Assembly (NCBI RefSeq): GCF_007829955.1
Contig: NZ_VIWX01000002.1
Location: 1,326,798 to 1,390,797 of the forward strand
Direction: 5' to 3'
DNA from: Saccharopolyspora dendranthemae
GTDB taxonomy: Bacteria; Actinomycetota; Actinomycetes; Mycobacteriales; Pseudonocardiaceae
DNA: 64,000 nucleotides
The number at the start of each line of letters is the position of its first letter. The stretch's first letter is position 1. Below the pieces are notes generated by a model. The model made no database searches and was not told the origin of the DNA. It saw only the letters and a list, made by a program, of their open reading frames with translations. Positions 18,393-29,316 of this stretch are shown in pieces. Position numbers and translations under genes: made by a program.

Positions 18393-19331
18393 TCAGCCCG
18401 GCCAGAGACCGAAGAGGGAGGCGAAGCCTTCGCGCCAGCTCGGCCAGGTGGGCTTCCAGCCCAGGGTCTCGCGGAGCCGGAAGTTGCTCGCTCCGCGCTG
18501 CTCGGCGAGCTGGTGCACGGTCAACCAGTCCAACTGCGACTTCGCCTGCGCCGCCGTCAGCGCGACCGGCGCGGGAGCGCCGGCCATCCTCGCGTAGGCG
18601 GGCAGCCACTCGCTGGACTCGGCGGGCTCGTTGTCGACCACGTTGTAGGCGCCGGGGTCGCCGCCCTCCAGCAGTTCCAGGATCACCCCCGCCGCGTCGT
18701 CGACGTGGGTGAACGACGTGAGCCCGACACCATCACCGACGAGCGGCAGTTCGCTGCCGACGACGCGCGCGTGCACGTCACCACCGGGCGCGTAGTGGGT
18801 GTCCGGTCCGTACAGCGCGCCGTAGCGCAGGGACACGCCCTCGATACCGGTGCGGGTGAACAGCTCCTCCTCCATGGAGGCGAGCGCTCGCACCACGTCG
18901 CCCCAGCTGCCCGGGGCGTCCACCCACAGCGGTGAATCCTCTTCGAGGACATCGTGGCCGTGCGGGCGGTAGGCGGCGGTCATGCCCTGCGCGATGAACC
19001 GCCTGGCTCCGGCACCGACCGCGGCGTCGAGCAGGTTCTTGGTACCTCGCTCGCGCAGCTTCGCGGTGCGCCGCAGGGCTTCCTGCGGGTCCGCGGTGCC
19101 GAACGAGGAGGTCTGGTCGATCACGACGTCGGGCGCGCTGCGGCGCAGCTGTATTCGCAGCGAGTCGGGCTCGAGCACGTCAGCTGCCACGACCTCGTCG
19201 GCGGACAGCTCTTCCAGTCGGTCACTCCTGCGCCCCAGCGCGGTCACGTGATGACCGCGCTCCCGCAGCAGCGGCAGCAGAGTTCTCCCGACCACACCGG
19301 TCGCACCGGCGACAACCACACGCAGGGGCAT
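18393..19331 (-). CDS. NAD-dependent epimerase/dehydratase family protein
   Basis: A 312-residue extended-SDR protein. The Rossmann motif GATGVVGRTLLPLL (about residues 9-22) is clear, and LRYGALYGPDTHYAPGG matches the family region after the active site. The usual active-site YxxxK is not obvious near AAYRPHG, so it may be an atypical member or a nucleotide-binding protein rather than a sugar epimerase. The ATG at 19331 follows GGGGA. It stands alone, convergent with the GlcD-GlcF fusion across the palindromic repeat. Confidence 0.72.
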   Translation of the reverse strand: MPLRVVVAGATGVVGRTLLPLLRERGHHVTALGRRSDRLEELSADEVVAADVLEPDSLRIQLRRSAPDVVIDQTSSFGTADPQEALRRTAKLRERGTKNLLDAAVGAGARRFIAQGMTAAYRPHGHDVLEEDSPLWVDAPGSWGDVVRALASMEEELFTRTGIEGVSLRYGALYGPDTHYAPGGDVHARVVGSELPLVGDGVGLTSFTHVDDAAGVILELLEGGDPGAYNVVDNEPAESSEWLPAYARMAGAPAPVALTAAQAKSQLDWLTVHQLAEQRGASNFRLRETLGWKPTWPSWREGFASLFGLWPG

Positions 19332-19498
19332 TCCCCGAAACCTCGCACCTGGTCAAACGTCAGCGAGCCCCGAGGCTACCCCGGGATGCCTTGCCCCATC
19401 GGGTGAAACTCGCCGGTGATCGGCGAGAGGGAGATCATCTGCGACGAGTGGCGGCCGGCGCCCACGGACCGCCACCCGTCCAGACGAACCCGGAAGTC

Positions 19499-19702
19499 TC
19501 AGACCGTGCGGATGCCCGCCGCCTGAGGCCCCTTGGGCCCCTGGGCGATCTCGAACTCCACGCGCTGGTTCTCCTCCAGCGTGCGGAACCCGGTGGCATC
19601 GATGGCGGAGTAGTGCGCGAAGACGTCAGAGCCACCACCGTCCGGGGTGATGAACCCGTAGCCCTTCTCGGCGTTGAACCACTTGACCGTACCGCTAGCC
19701 AT
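19499..19702 (-). CDS. cold-shock domain protein (CspA family)
   Basis: A 67-residue single cold-shock domain RNA-binding protein. RNP1 is KGYGFI (residues 13-18) and RNP2 is DVFAHYS (26-32), with the usual [11 protein letters not shown] start. Family members melt RNA secondary structure and can antiterminate transcription. The ATG at 19702 has GGGAG upstream. A long structured leader precedes it and is annotated separately. No same-strand gene is close enough to form an operon. Confidence 0.93.
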   Translation of the reverse strand: MASGTVKWFNAEKGYGFITPDGGGSDVFAHYSAIDATGFRTLEENQRVEFEIAQGPKGPQAAGIRTV

Positions 19703-19802
19703 TCCTTGTTCTCCCGTTTCTGCTGACCGGGGTCCACACTGCGCAGATCCCTGGTTGCCGAACCGGTCACCTGCAGCCCGCCGAGCCGCACCACGGCACG
19801 AA

Positions 19803-19832
19803 AAAAGCGCCTGCGTTCTGGCAGGCGCTTTT
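19803..19832 (-). terminator. intrinsic-terminator hairpin in the cold-shock gene leader
   Basis: On the minus strand AAAAGCGCCTGC pairs perfectly with GCAGGCGCTTTT around a 6-base loop and is followed by a run of six T. It lies 100 bases upstream of the cold-shock start codon and about 30 bases downstream of a likely promoter at 19869-19897. It is therefore either an attenuator of the cold-shock gene or a second terminator for the upstream dehydrogenase. Confidence 0.6.
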
Positions 19833-19868
19833 CCAGCACTGCAAGGACCAAAACCGCAACCGGAAATC

Positions 19869-19897
19869 ACGCTAGCACCACGGTTGCGGGTTGTCAC
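19869..19897 (-). promoter_or_regulatory. probable promoter of the cold-shock gene
   Basis: Minus-strand GTGACA, a 17-base spacer and TAGCGT fit a housekeeping sigma promoter. Transcription would begin near 19861 and give a leader of about 160 bases that contains the terminator-like hairpin at 19803-19832. Confidence 0.45.
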
Positions 19898-19981
19898 ACG
19901 TTGATCGCAGGCAGTCAACATGAGACGGTATCCGGTCCACCGCAGGACTTTTCACGCGGTTCACACGTCCGGACGCAAGCA

Positions 19982-20013
19982 GCGGTCCCCGGGCCGTCCG
20001 ACCCGGGGACCGC
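19982..20013 (-). terminator. terminator after the amino acid dehydrogenase
   Basis: GCGGTCCCCGGG (19982-19993) pairs perfectly with CCCGGGGACCGC (20002-20013) around an 8-base loop, 11 bases beyond the dehydrogenase stop codon at 20024. Confidence 0.75.
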
Positions 20014-20023
20014 GCAGCCCGCG

Positions 20024-21217
20024 TCACGGGATGCTCAGCAGCGCCTCCCCGCTCTCCTCGGCGACCCTGTTCTGCTCGGTGCGCTGCTCGGCCAGCATCA
20101 GCGCCGCGTCGCGCGGGGTGTGCCCCTCGGTGTCCCACGCCGCCAGCAGCAGCGGGATCTTGGCGAGCATCTCCTCGCGCAGCACCTGGAAGGACAGCAC
20201 CGGGTCGGCGTCGACCCGGCCCAGCAGCAGCCACCAGGCCCAGGCAGCGGCTCCCGCGTTGGCCACGAAGTCCGGGATGACCGGGATCCCCTTGGCCGCC
20301 AGCATCTCCTCGGCCTCGGGCGTGACCGGGTTGTTGGCCGCCTCGACGATCACCCGAGCCGCCACGTCCGGCACCTGGTTGGTGCCGATGGCGAAGGAGA
20401 CCGCCGCCGGGATCAGCACGTCGACCTGCTGCGAGAGCACCGCCTCGCGCGGCAGGTGCTCGACATCGGCCGGGACCTGGTCGCGGTCGATCTCGCCGAA
20501 GCGGTCGCGCGCCTCGAGCAGAGCCGGGACGTCCAGGCCGTCCGGGTGGTACAGAGTGCCCTTGGCGTCGGCGAGGGAGACCACCTTCAGCCCGGCCTCG
20601 TGCAGGTAGAAGGCCGCTCCGCCGCCCATGGTGCCCACGCCCTGCACCGCGACGGTCGTCTCCTGCGCACCCCAGGACCGGGAGTGCACGACGCCCAGGC
20701 AGCACTGCGCCACGCCGTAGCCGCCGACCACGTCACCGAGCAGGAGGCCGCCCGGCACCGGCGCGTTGAGCCCGGCCCGGACCCGGCGCAGCGTGCGCTC
20801 CGCGTCGGGCGCCCGGCGGATCGCCGCGTGGTAGGACTGGTGCATTCCCAGCTCTTCGAAGGCGTCGTCGATCAGGTGCTGCGGAACGCCGAGGTCCTCG
20901 GCGGTCACCCAGTGCGCGTCCAGCCACGGCCGCATCGCGTGGAGGTAGCGCCGGAGCACTCCCTTGGCCTGCGGGTCCTTCGGGTCGCAGTCGATTCCGC
21001 CCTTGGCTCCGCCCACGGGCAGCTCGAACACCGCGGTCTTGCGGGCCATGCCGCGCGCCAGGTGCTCTACCTCTTCCATCGTGCAACCGGCACGCATCCT
21101 GGTTCCACCGGTAGCGAGGCCGGATACCAGGGTGTGCACGACCAGGAAGCCGTTGCTTCCCGTCACCGGATCCGTCCAGGTGACCTTCATGAGCGGTTCG
21201 CCGCCGACGAGTCCCAT
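20024..21217 (-). CDS. Glu/Leu/Phe/Val dehydrogenase family protein, copy 1
   Basis: A 397-residue NAD(P)-dependent amino acid dehydrogenase that oxidatively deaminates an amino acid to the 2-oxoacid. The dimerisation domain contains LATGGTRMRAG, MARKTAVFELPVGGAKGGID with the catalytic lysine, and the Rossmann domain shows VQGVGTMGGGAAFYL. DFVANAGAAAWAWW near the C-terminus matches the family VANAGG region. The ATG at 21217 follows a strong GAAAGGAGGT site. The substrate is not settled by sequence. A Leu-rich leader ORF upstream hints at branched-chain amino acids. A second family member is at 33436-34587. Confidence 0.83.
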   Translation of the reverse strand: MGLVGGEPLMKVTWTDPVTGSNGFLVVHTLVSGLATGGTRMRAGCTMEEVEHLARGMARKTAVFELPVGGAKGGIDCDPKDPQAKGVLRRYLHAMRPWLDAHWVTAEDLGVPQHLIDDAFEELGMHQSYHAAIRRAPDAERTLRRVRAGLNAPVPGGLLLGDVVGGYGVAQCCLGVVHSRSWGAQETTVAVQGVGTMGGGAAFYLHEAGLKVVSLADAKGTLYHPDGLDVPALLEARDRFGEIDRDQVPADVEHLPREAVLSQQVDVLIPAAVSFAIGTNQVPDVAARVIVEAANNPVTPEAEEMLAAKGIPVIPDFVANAGAAAWAWWLLLGRVDADPVLSFQVLREEMLAKIPLLLAAWDTEGHTPRDAALMLAEQRTEQNRVAEESGEALLSIP

Positions 21218-21280
21218 GGGCGAATACCTCCTTTCAGAGCGCATACGAGATGGATCAAGCGATGGGGCTATGCCGAGATG

Positions 21281-21296
21281 GGGCGGTGATCCGCCC
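21281..21296 (-). other. leader hairpin 2 of the dehydrogenase mRNA
   Basis: GGGCGG and CCGCCC form a perfect 6-bp stem with a 4-base loop in the untranslated leader, between the leader ORF and the dehydrogenase ribosome site. It is the downstream hairpin in a possible attenuation arrangement. Confidence 0.4.
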
Positions 21297-21312
21297 TGCT
21301 AGCCGGAAAGCC

Positions 21313-21344
21313 CGATCAGATGTGGGATAAGAGGGGTCTGATCG
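21313..21344 (-). other. leader hairpin 1 overlapping the end of the leader ORF
   Basis: CGATCAGA at 21313-21320 pairs with TCTGATCG at 21337-21344 across 16 bases. The stem covers the last codons and stop of the Leu-rich leader ORF, so a ribosome stalled there would prevent it from forming. Confidence 0.4.
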
Positions 21345-21402
21345 AGGGGAGAAGGTCCGCAGACCCGGCCGGACGCGGAAGGAGATTCAACTCAGTTCGC
21401 AC
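21316..21402 (-). CDS. possible Leu-rich leader peptide upstream of the dehydrogenase
   Basis: A 28-codon ORF starting with GTG at 21402, with a GGAGG ribosome site 7 bases upstream, inside the approximately 210-base leader of the dehydrogenase gene. Seven of 28 residues are leucine, in two adjacent pairs plus a close triplet, and two are isoleucine. One leucine uses the rare TTA codon at 21328-21330. The ORF end overlaps hairpin 1. The layout resembles ribosome-mediated attenuation, but the ORF is too short to be certain from one genome. Confidence 0.45.
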   Translation of the reverse strand: MRTELNLLPRPAGSADLLPSIRPLLSHI

Positions 21403-21436
21403 AAGACCACCTCCCGCATCCGCCCGAATGGCTCGA

Positions 21437-21470
21437 AGCTAAGGCCGGGGAGTTGAGATTGTCAACAATC
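21437..21470 (-). promoter_or_regulatory. dehydrogenase promoter with overlapping palindrome
   Basis: Minus-strand TTGACA (21465-21460), a 17-base spacer and TTAGCT (21442-21437) make a good promoter for the amino acid dehydrogenase. The -35 box lies within the palindrome GATTGTCAACAATC (21457-21470), a likely repressor site. The rest of the 21471-21723 spacer shows no further gene or clear element. Confidence 0.55.
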
Positions 21471-21723
21471 GTCGGTTCGGACAACCGTTACGGCGTCGAA
21501 ACGGGTGCATGACGGCGTGTGAAACGGGCGTATCCGGTTGGTGCGTAACGAGATCAACTCACCTGGCCCCGTCGGGGCCGCGTTGGTTCTAAGCTTCTGA
21601 TCGAAGGCTCTGGTGATGCCTTCACCGCCCCCTCGGGAACCCGTCGTTCGCGATCGAACCGACGGCCTCGGAGCGCGGTCATGGCGTGCATCGCCCCGCT
21701 GCACGACTGGAAGGATGGGAGTC

Positions 21724-22575
21724 ATGAGTCAACCTGACCCGCCGGGTTCGCTGGACGAGGCCTCGCAGCAGCAGCTGATCCAAGAGATCGGCCGAGTGAT
21801 CGTGGGTGCGCTGCCTCCCGGCTGGCAGGAGTCCACGACCGAGTACCGCGCGGTCGGCGACCACGTCGAGACGGTCTCCCGGCTCATCGCCCCCAACGGC
21901 AGCGCCATCCCGCTCGCCGCGCCCGCCGGCGTCGCCGATCTCTTCGCGCGGTTGCGCAGCGGCATGTACCAGTCCGACCGGGGCACCTGGGTCAGCGCCG
22001 TCTACCGGCTGCAGCGTCCCGGGAGCTTCGCGGTCGACTTCAACGGCGACAACGAGCCGGACTGGCAGACACCTCCCCCGGCCTCGGCCTACGCGCAGGA
22101 GCTGCGCGTGCACCCGCGCCCGCCCGAGGCGACACCGCAGTGGCTGGCCGGCGATTCGGCCCAGCCGGCGCAGGCCCAGCCCGCCCAGGGACAGCCCGAC
22201 CAGGCATCGGCGTCGCTGCGCACGGCCGAGGTGTTCGACGACAGGGGCAATCCGATCACCGAACGCGCCGAGATCGGTCGCGCCGAGGCCGACCGCGTCG
22301 CGGAGTACCTGGAGAAGGCTCCGATCGTGCTGGCCGCGCGCAGCTACGACAACGACCGGATCGACCCGCAGCGGACCGCGTCGGTGCCGATGACCTTCCA
22401 CACCGACGGCAGCTGGATCTGGCCGGGCGCGGTCGGTTACTACCTGCGTCAGCACGGCGTGGCACCTGAGCCCGAGCTGCTCAACCACATCCGAGCGCAG
22501 GGCTTTCACCTCCCGCAGGTCTCCGAACCGCAGCGCGAGCTGGCGGTGTCGGTGATAACGGGAGACCGTCGGTAG
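21724..22575 (+). CDS. uncharacterised protein with an immunity-like N-terminal region
   Basis: A 283-residue soluble protein. The ATG at 21724 follows GGAAGGATGGGAG. The N-terminal segment QQLIQEIGRVIVGALPPGWQ, then YRAVGDHVETVSRLI and FAVDFNGDNEPDWQTPP, resembles the region found ahead of TNT-type toxin domains and YezG-like immunity proteins in actinobacteria. A Q/A/P-rich linker (about 145-160) leads to a C-terminal domain with MTFHTDGSWIWPGAVGYYLR. No toxin domain follows. The family resemblance is from memory and should be searched; function is unknown. Confidence 0.6.
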   Translation: MSQPDPPGSLDEASQQQLIQEIGRVIVGALPPGWQESTTEYRAVGDHVETVSRLIAPNGSAIPLAAPAGVADLFARLRSGMYQSDRGTWVSAVYRLQRPGSFAVDFNGDNEPDWQTPPPASAYAQELRVHPRPPEATPQWLAGDSAQPAQAQPAQGQPDQASASLRTAEVFDDRGNPITERAEIGRAEADRVAEYLEKAPIVLAARSYDNDRIDPQRTASVPMTFHTDGSWIWPGAVGYYLRQHGVAPEPELLNHIRAQGFHLPQVSEPQRELAVSVITGDRR

Positions 22576-22692
22576 CAGCGTTGGCGGGAGCGGGGCGGTT
22601 CGGTCGAGCCGCCTCCTGCCGTCCCTCCTGTCCGGACGATCTCGGCGCAACTGGCCGCTCCACCGGTGCGCAGCGCCTGCGACAATCACCCC

Positions 22693-24291
22693 ATGCGCGA
22701 TGACGTGGCCTTCGTCGGCGGCCCGGTGGCCACCATGGACGCCGCGCGCTCGTTCTCCGATGCCGTCCTGGTGCGCGGCGGCCGGATCGCTGCCGTCGGC
22801 GACGCCCAGGTGCGGGAGCGGATCGGCCCTCGCACCGAGGTCGTCGAGCTCGGCGGACGACTGCTGCTGCCCGGTTTCCACGATGCGCACGTTCACCCGG
22901 TCTACGGCGGGATGCTCCGGTTGCGCTGCGACCTGTCGGCGGCCACCGGCGGGGCCGATTGCCTGCGGCTGATCGCCGAGCACCTGACCGCCCTGCCCGA
23001 TTCGCCGTGGTTGCTGGGCGGCGGCTGGGACATGGCGCAGTTCCCCGGCGGGACGCCGACCCGGCGCGCGCTGGACTCGGTGACCGGAGATCGGCCCGCC
23101 TACCTCGTCAACCGCGACCACCACGGCGCCTGGGTGAACTCGGTGGCGCTGCGCTTGGCGGGCATCGACCGGCACACACCGGATCCGCCGGACGGGCGCA
23201 TCGAGCGCGATCCGGCGGGCCGCCCGGACGGAACGCTGCACGAGGGTGCCACCCGTCTGATGGAGCACGTGCTGCCGGTGACCGGCGCCGCCCAGTACCT
23301 CCAAGCGCTGGAGGAGGGACAGCGCCACCTGCACGCGCGCGGGGTGACCTCCTGGCACGACGCCATCATCGGCCGCTACCTGGGTTACGAGGACCTGCTG
23401 CCGACCTACCTGGCAGCCGACGAGCGCGGGCTGCTGACCGGCAAGGTGCGCGGGGCGCTGTGGTGGGACCGCGACCGGGGCGTCGAGCAGGTCCCCGACC
23501 TCGTCGAGCGCCGCGAGCGGGCGCGCGGGCGGCGCTTCCGCGCCGAGACGGTCAAGATCATGCAGGACGGCGTGTGCGAGAACGCCACCGCCGCGCTCCG
23601 GTTGCCCTACCTCGGGCCGGACGGGCGCGGGTTGTCCTTCGTGTCCCCGGAGGAGCTGGCGGAGGCGGTGCCGCGGCTGACCGCCGAGGGCTTCCAGCTG
23701 CACTTCCACGCGGTCGGCGACCGGGCGGTCCGCGACGCGCTCGACGCGGTCACCGGCAACGGGCCGGAGCTGCGCCATCAGATCGCCCACGTGCAGGTGG
23801 TCCACCCGGGTGACATCGCGCGCTTCCGCGAGCTCGGGGTGGCGGCGACCGTCCAGCCGCGCTGGGCCGTCAACGACGCCGCGATGACCGAGCTGACCAC
23901 GCCCAAGCTCGGCCACACCCGGGCGTCCTGGCAGTACCCGTTCCGCTCGCTGCGCACGGCCGGGGCGGTGCTCGCGGCCGGCAGCGACTGGCCGGTCTCG
24001 GAGGCCGATCCGATGCTCGGCGTGCACGCGGCGGTCACCCGGTGCGAGCCGGGGTCGGACGAGCCGCTGGAGCCGGGCGAAGCGCTCGACCTCGTCGACG
24101 CGCTGGCCGCCTACACGGCCGGCGGCGCGTGGGTGAACCACGTGGAGCACGAGACCGGGACCGTCGAGGTGGGCAAGGCCGCGGACCTGGTGGTGCTCGA
24201 CGCCGACCCGTTCGCCCTGCCTCAGGAGGAGATCAGCGGCTGCGGGGTGGATCTGACCATGGTCGACGGGGAGTTCGTGCACCAGCGGTGA
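22693..24291 (+). CDS. YtcJ-like amidohydrolase
   Basis: A 532-residue metal-dependent hydrolase of the amidohydrolase-3 group. The metal motif HxH is in GFHDAHVHP (about residues 62-70), followed by LGGGWDMAQFPGG, the segment DGVCENATAAL and a second histidine in HFHAVGDRAVRDALDAV. C-terminal AAGSDWPVSEADPM carries the conserved aspartate. Members hydrolyse N-acyl or formyl-amide substrates, but the substrate here is unknown. The ATG at 22693 lacks a strong ribosome site. There is a 117-base gap from the preceding gene. Confidence 0.8.
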   Translation: MRDDVAFVGGPVATMDAARSFSDAVLVRGGRIAAVGDAQVRERIGPRTEVVELGGRLLLPGFHDAHVHPVYGGMLRLRCDLSAATGGADCLRLIAEHLTALPDSPWLLGGGWDMAQFPGGTPTRRALDSVTGDRPAYLVNRDHHGAWVNSVALRLAGIDRHTPDPPDGRIERDPAGRPDGTLHEGATRLMEHVLPVTGAAQYLQALEEGQRHLHARGVTSWHDAIIGRYLGYEDLLPTYLAADERGLLTGKVRGALWWDRDRGVEQVPDLVERRERARGRRFRAETVKIMQDGVCENATAALRLPYLGPDGRGLSFVSPEELAEAVPRLTAEGFQLHFHAVGDRAVRDALDAVTGNGPELRHQIAHVQVVHPGDIARFRELGVAATVQPRWAVNDAAMTELTTPKLGHTRASWQYPFRSLRTAGAVLAAGSDWPVSEADPMLGVHAAVTRCEPGSDEPLEPGEALDLVDALAAYTAGGAWVNHVEHETGTVEVGKAADLVVLDADPFALPQEEISGCGVDLTMVDGEFVHQR

Positions 24292-24419
24292 TCTCGGCGC
24301 TGGGCCGGGCGGGCGATGTCGCAGCCCGATCGTGTGCCAACTCGGGCGAGGCATTGGCGGCGGGGCGAGTCACTGGTTCCGTCAGCGAGCGACGGTGCAC
24401 ACCTCTGGGAGGCCGCTGA

Positions 24420-27394
<2,975 letters not shown>

Positions 27395-27449
27395 CCGCAA
27401 ACCTCCTCAACGCCGTCCTCGCCCGCCAAGGAAAGCACACCGAGCGGCG

Positions 27450-27683
27450 TCACTCGCGGACCCCGGCCCGCTTCGCCGCAGTGGCCCGCAACCAGGACCG
27501 GGCTCGTTGGTGCAGGTCGTGGACGTCCTTCCACGACCGATCGACGGGGATCACGGCGACTCGTCGGCCGTTGCCGTGCACGGGCCCGGTGTCGCCGCGC
27601 AGCACGTCGATCGCCGGATCACCCCTCCCCCAGCGGAAGGTGAAGCCGCCGAGGAACAACCACTGGCACGGGATGCGGGCCAT
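27450..27683 (-). CDS. small hypothetical protein
   Basis: A 77-residue basic protein starting at ATG 27683, three bases after the stop of the preceding 79-residue ORF, so the two look co-translated. It contains FLGGFTFRWGRGD and a tryptophan-rich DRSWKDVHDLHQRARSWLR segment. I do not recognise the family. It is placed at the downstream end of the XRE/DUF6879 regulatory module. Confidence 0.45.
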   Translation of the reverse strand: MARIPCQWLFLGGFTFRWGRGDPAIDVLRGDTGPVHGNGRRVAVIPVDRSWKDVHDLHQRARSWLRATAAKRAGVRE

Positions 27684-27686
27684 CGC

Positions 27687-27926
27687 TCACCGCCCGCAGC
27701 ACGGGCAGCCGCACGCCAGGAAGTGGTTCTCCGCGTGGAAGTCGACAGCGTCCCTGGCGATCTGATCCATGTCCGCAGCGACCCGGAAGCAGGCCGGCCC
27801 ACCGACCGGGCACACCAGCCAGCTGCGCCCGTCGACGAGAACCGTCGTGCGCCTGCGCGTTTCGCACTCCGCCGGCGACCTCGGGGGCTTTTCGGGATCA
27901 GTCCGCCCCTCGCTCAACATCACCAT
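27687..27926 (-). CDS. small cysteine-containing hypothetical protein
   Basis: A 79-residue ORF with the C-terminal segment HFLACGCPCCGR, four clustered cysteines that could bind metal. The ATG at 27926 or the one at 27920 could be the start; neither has a good ribosome site. It follows the XRE regulator gene by 40 bases on the same strand and may belong to that operon. Family not recognised. Confidence 0.45.
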   Translation of the reverse strand: MVMLSEGRTDPEKPPRSPAECETRRRTTVLVDGRSWLVCPVGGPACFRVAADMDQIARDAVDFHAENHFLACGCPCCGR

Positions 27927-27965
27927 GAAGCGAAATTAGACGCAGCGAGAACCGCAATTCCAGTT

Positions 27966-28820
27966 CTAGTCAGGACCTCGCATAAACTCGTCGGCCACCG
28001 AATTCAGAAGCCGCCGAGCCGCAGTTCCCGAAACTGCTCGCTCCCGAAAGTAGTCGAACACGTTGAGGTGATACGAGATATCGCGGTAGTCCCGGAGAGC
28101 GACGGTTCCGGAGAACATTTCGACGGTGGCAAGGCGCTCGTCGTAGATCACGAATATGTTCAACGGCGGCGACGTGATCGAGGCCGTGTGCGGCAGGATT
28201 GCCAGGTCCACGTTCGACCGCTCGGACGCAGTGGCCATGTGCCGGAGCTGCTTCACCATCACTGGCGCGGACGCTTGCTTCAGTCGCACAGCCTGCTCCG
28301 TTAGCAGGAAGTGGAACGTCCGGGATTCGTCGTCGAGGACTTCCTGGGCTTCCGTCCGGGCTTTCACAGCGCGGTCGACGTCACGCGCGGTGTCACCCTC
28401 GATAACCGGAGTCAAGACGCTTCTCGCGTACTCCGGATCCTGAATGAGACCGGACGGGATGACCGGGAGAAAATGCCGAACCGTCGTGGATGCTTCGCAC
28501 AGCGCCTTGATCTCGGCCTGTCGACGCCAGATTCCCAACCGGGCCGCCGAACGAGCCGAGACGTAATCAACATTGGCCGATCGCGCGGCTGTGAGGATGT
28601 CGAGTTGAGCGTCCGCCGGCACATCGAGTGCCAGCATGATCCGTTCGACATCGGCAACGCTGGGAAGGGCCCGTCCCGATTCGATCCTGCTGATCTTGGA
28701 CTGGGACATGGCAGCACGAGCGGCCAGCCTCTCCCCGGAGAGCCCGGCCGCTTTACGCAACTGCTTCAGCGAATCAGCTAAATCCCTGCGATCCCGCTTC
28801 TCGTTCTCAGGTTCCAGCAT
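27966..28820 (-). CDS. XRE-family regulator with DUF5753 domain (WhiJ-like)
   Basis: A 284-residue protein with an N-terminal helix-turn-helix (about 13-65: QLRKAAGLSGERLAARAAMS followed by QSKISRIESGRALP) and a C-terminal DUF5753 domain seen in VRHFLPVIPSGLIQDPEYAR and FHFLLTEQAVRLK. Such regulators, related to Streptomyces WhiJ, usually pair with a small DUF397/AbaA-type partner and act in development or antibiotic control. The ATG at 28820 overlaps the upstream DUF6879 gene by 14 bases; a TTG at 28838 is an alternative. Confidence 0.85.
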   Translation of the reverse strand: MLEPENEKRDRRDLADSLKQLRKAAGLSGERLAARAAMSQSKISRIESGRALPSVADVERIMLALDVPADAQLDILTAARSANVDYVSARSAARLGIWRRQAEIKALCEASTTVRHFLPVIPSGLIQDPEYARSVLTPVIEGDTARDVDRAVKARTEAQEVLDDESRTFHFLLTEQAVRLKQASAPVMVKQLRHMATASERSNVDLAILPHTASITSPPLNIFVIYDERLATVEMFSGTVALRDYRDISYHLNVFDYFRERAVSGTAARRLLNSVADEFMRGPD

Positions 28821-29316
28821 GGAACTCGTGGAAAGCAACCGAATGCGCGAGCGCTGTATCGCGCCACTTCAGGTACTTCGAGAGGTCAGGATTCTCGAGC
28901 TGCTCCCGGTTGATCATCGTACCGTCGGGGTTGAAGTTGAGATCCACCACGATCTGATCGTCGAAGAGCCAGAAGTCCTGGGACGGCAGATCAAGCTCAA
29001 GTTCGGTGAGATCCAGGATCCGGATGTCCTCCCCAGCCTTGATGTTGCCAGGAATGGCCCACTCGAACTGATGCCGCAGGTACTCCGTGAGCGGCCTGCG
29101 GACAACGCGGACACGTCCCATGGACACACCGCGTTCGACATAGCCCGAAACACGCTCGTGCCAAGCGGAGTTGAATCCCTCCGGCACAGGCTCACCAGCG
29201 CGCCAGAGCTCAAGGTCATCCTGCTCACCAGGCATGGTGTAGGTCGGCTGAGCCTCGAACCGCCATGCCGAGCTCTGACAATTCGCGAACCGCTCACGCA
29301 GGTTCGAAAGGATCAC
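28807..29316 (-). CDS. DUF6879 family protein
   Basis: A 169-residue protein. Visible family pattern: DLELWRAGEP, RVRVVRRPLTEYLRHQFEW, GEDIRILDL, and FWLFDDQIVVDLNFNPDG near the C-terminus. It is commonly encoded next to DUF5753 XRE regulators in actinobacteria. The GTG at 29316 is chosen because GGAGGTCACAA precedes it; it overlaps the upstream 73-residue gene by 23 bases, indicating coupling. Molecular function unknown. Confidence 0.8.
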   Translation of the reverse strand: MILSNLRERFANCQSSAWRFEAQPTYTMPGEQDDLELWRAGEPVPEGFNSAWHERVSGYVERGVSMGRVRVVRRPLTEYLRHQFEWAIPGNIKAGEDIRILDLTELELDLPSQDFWLFDDQIVVDLNFNPDGTMINREQLENPDLSKYLKWRDTALAHSVAFHEFHAGT

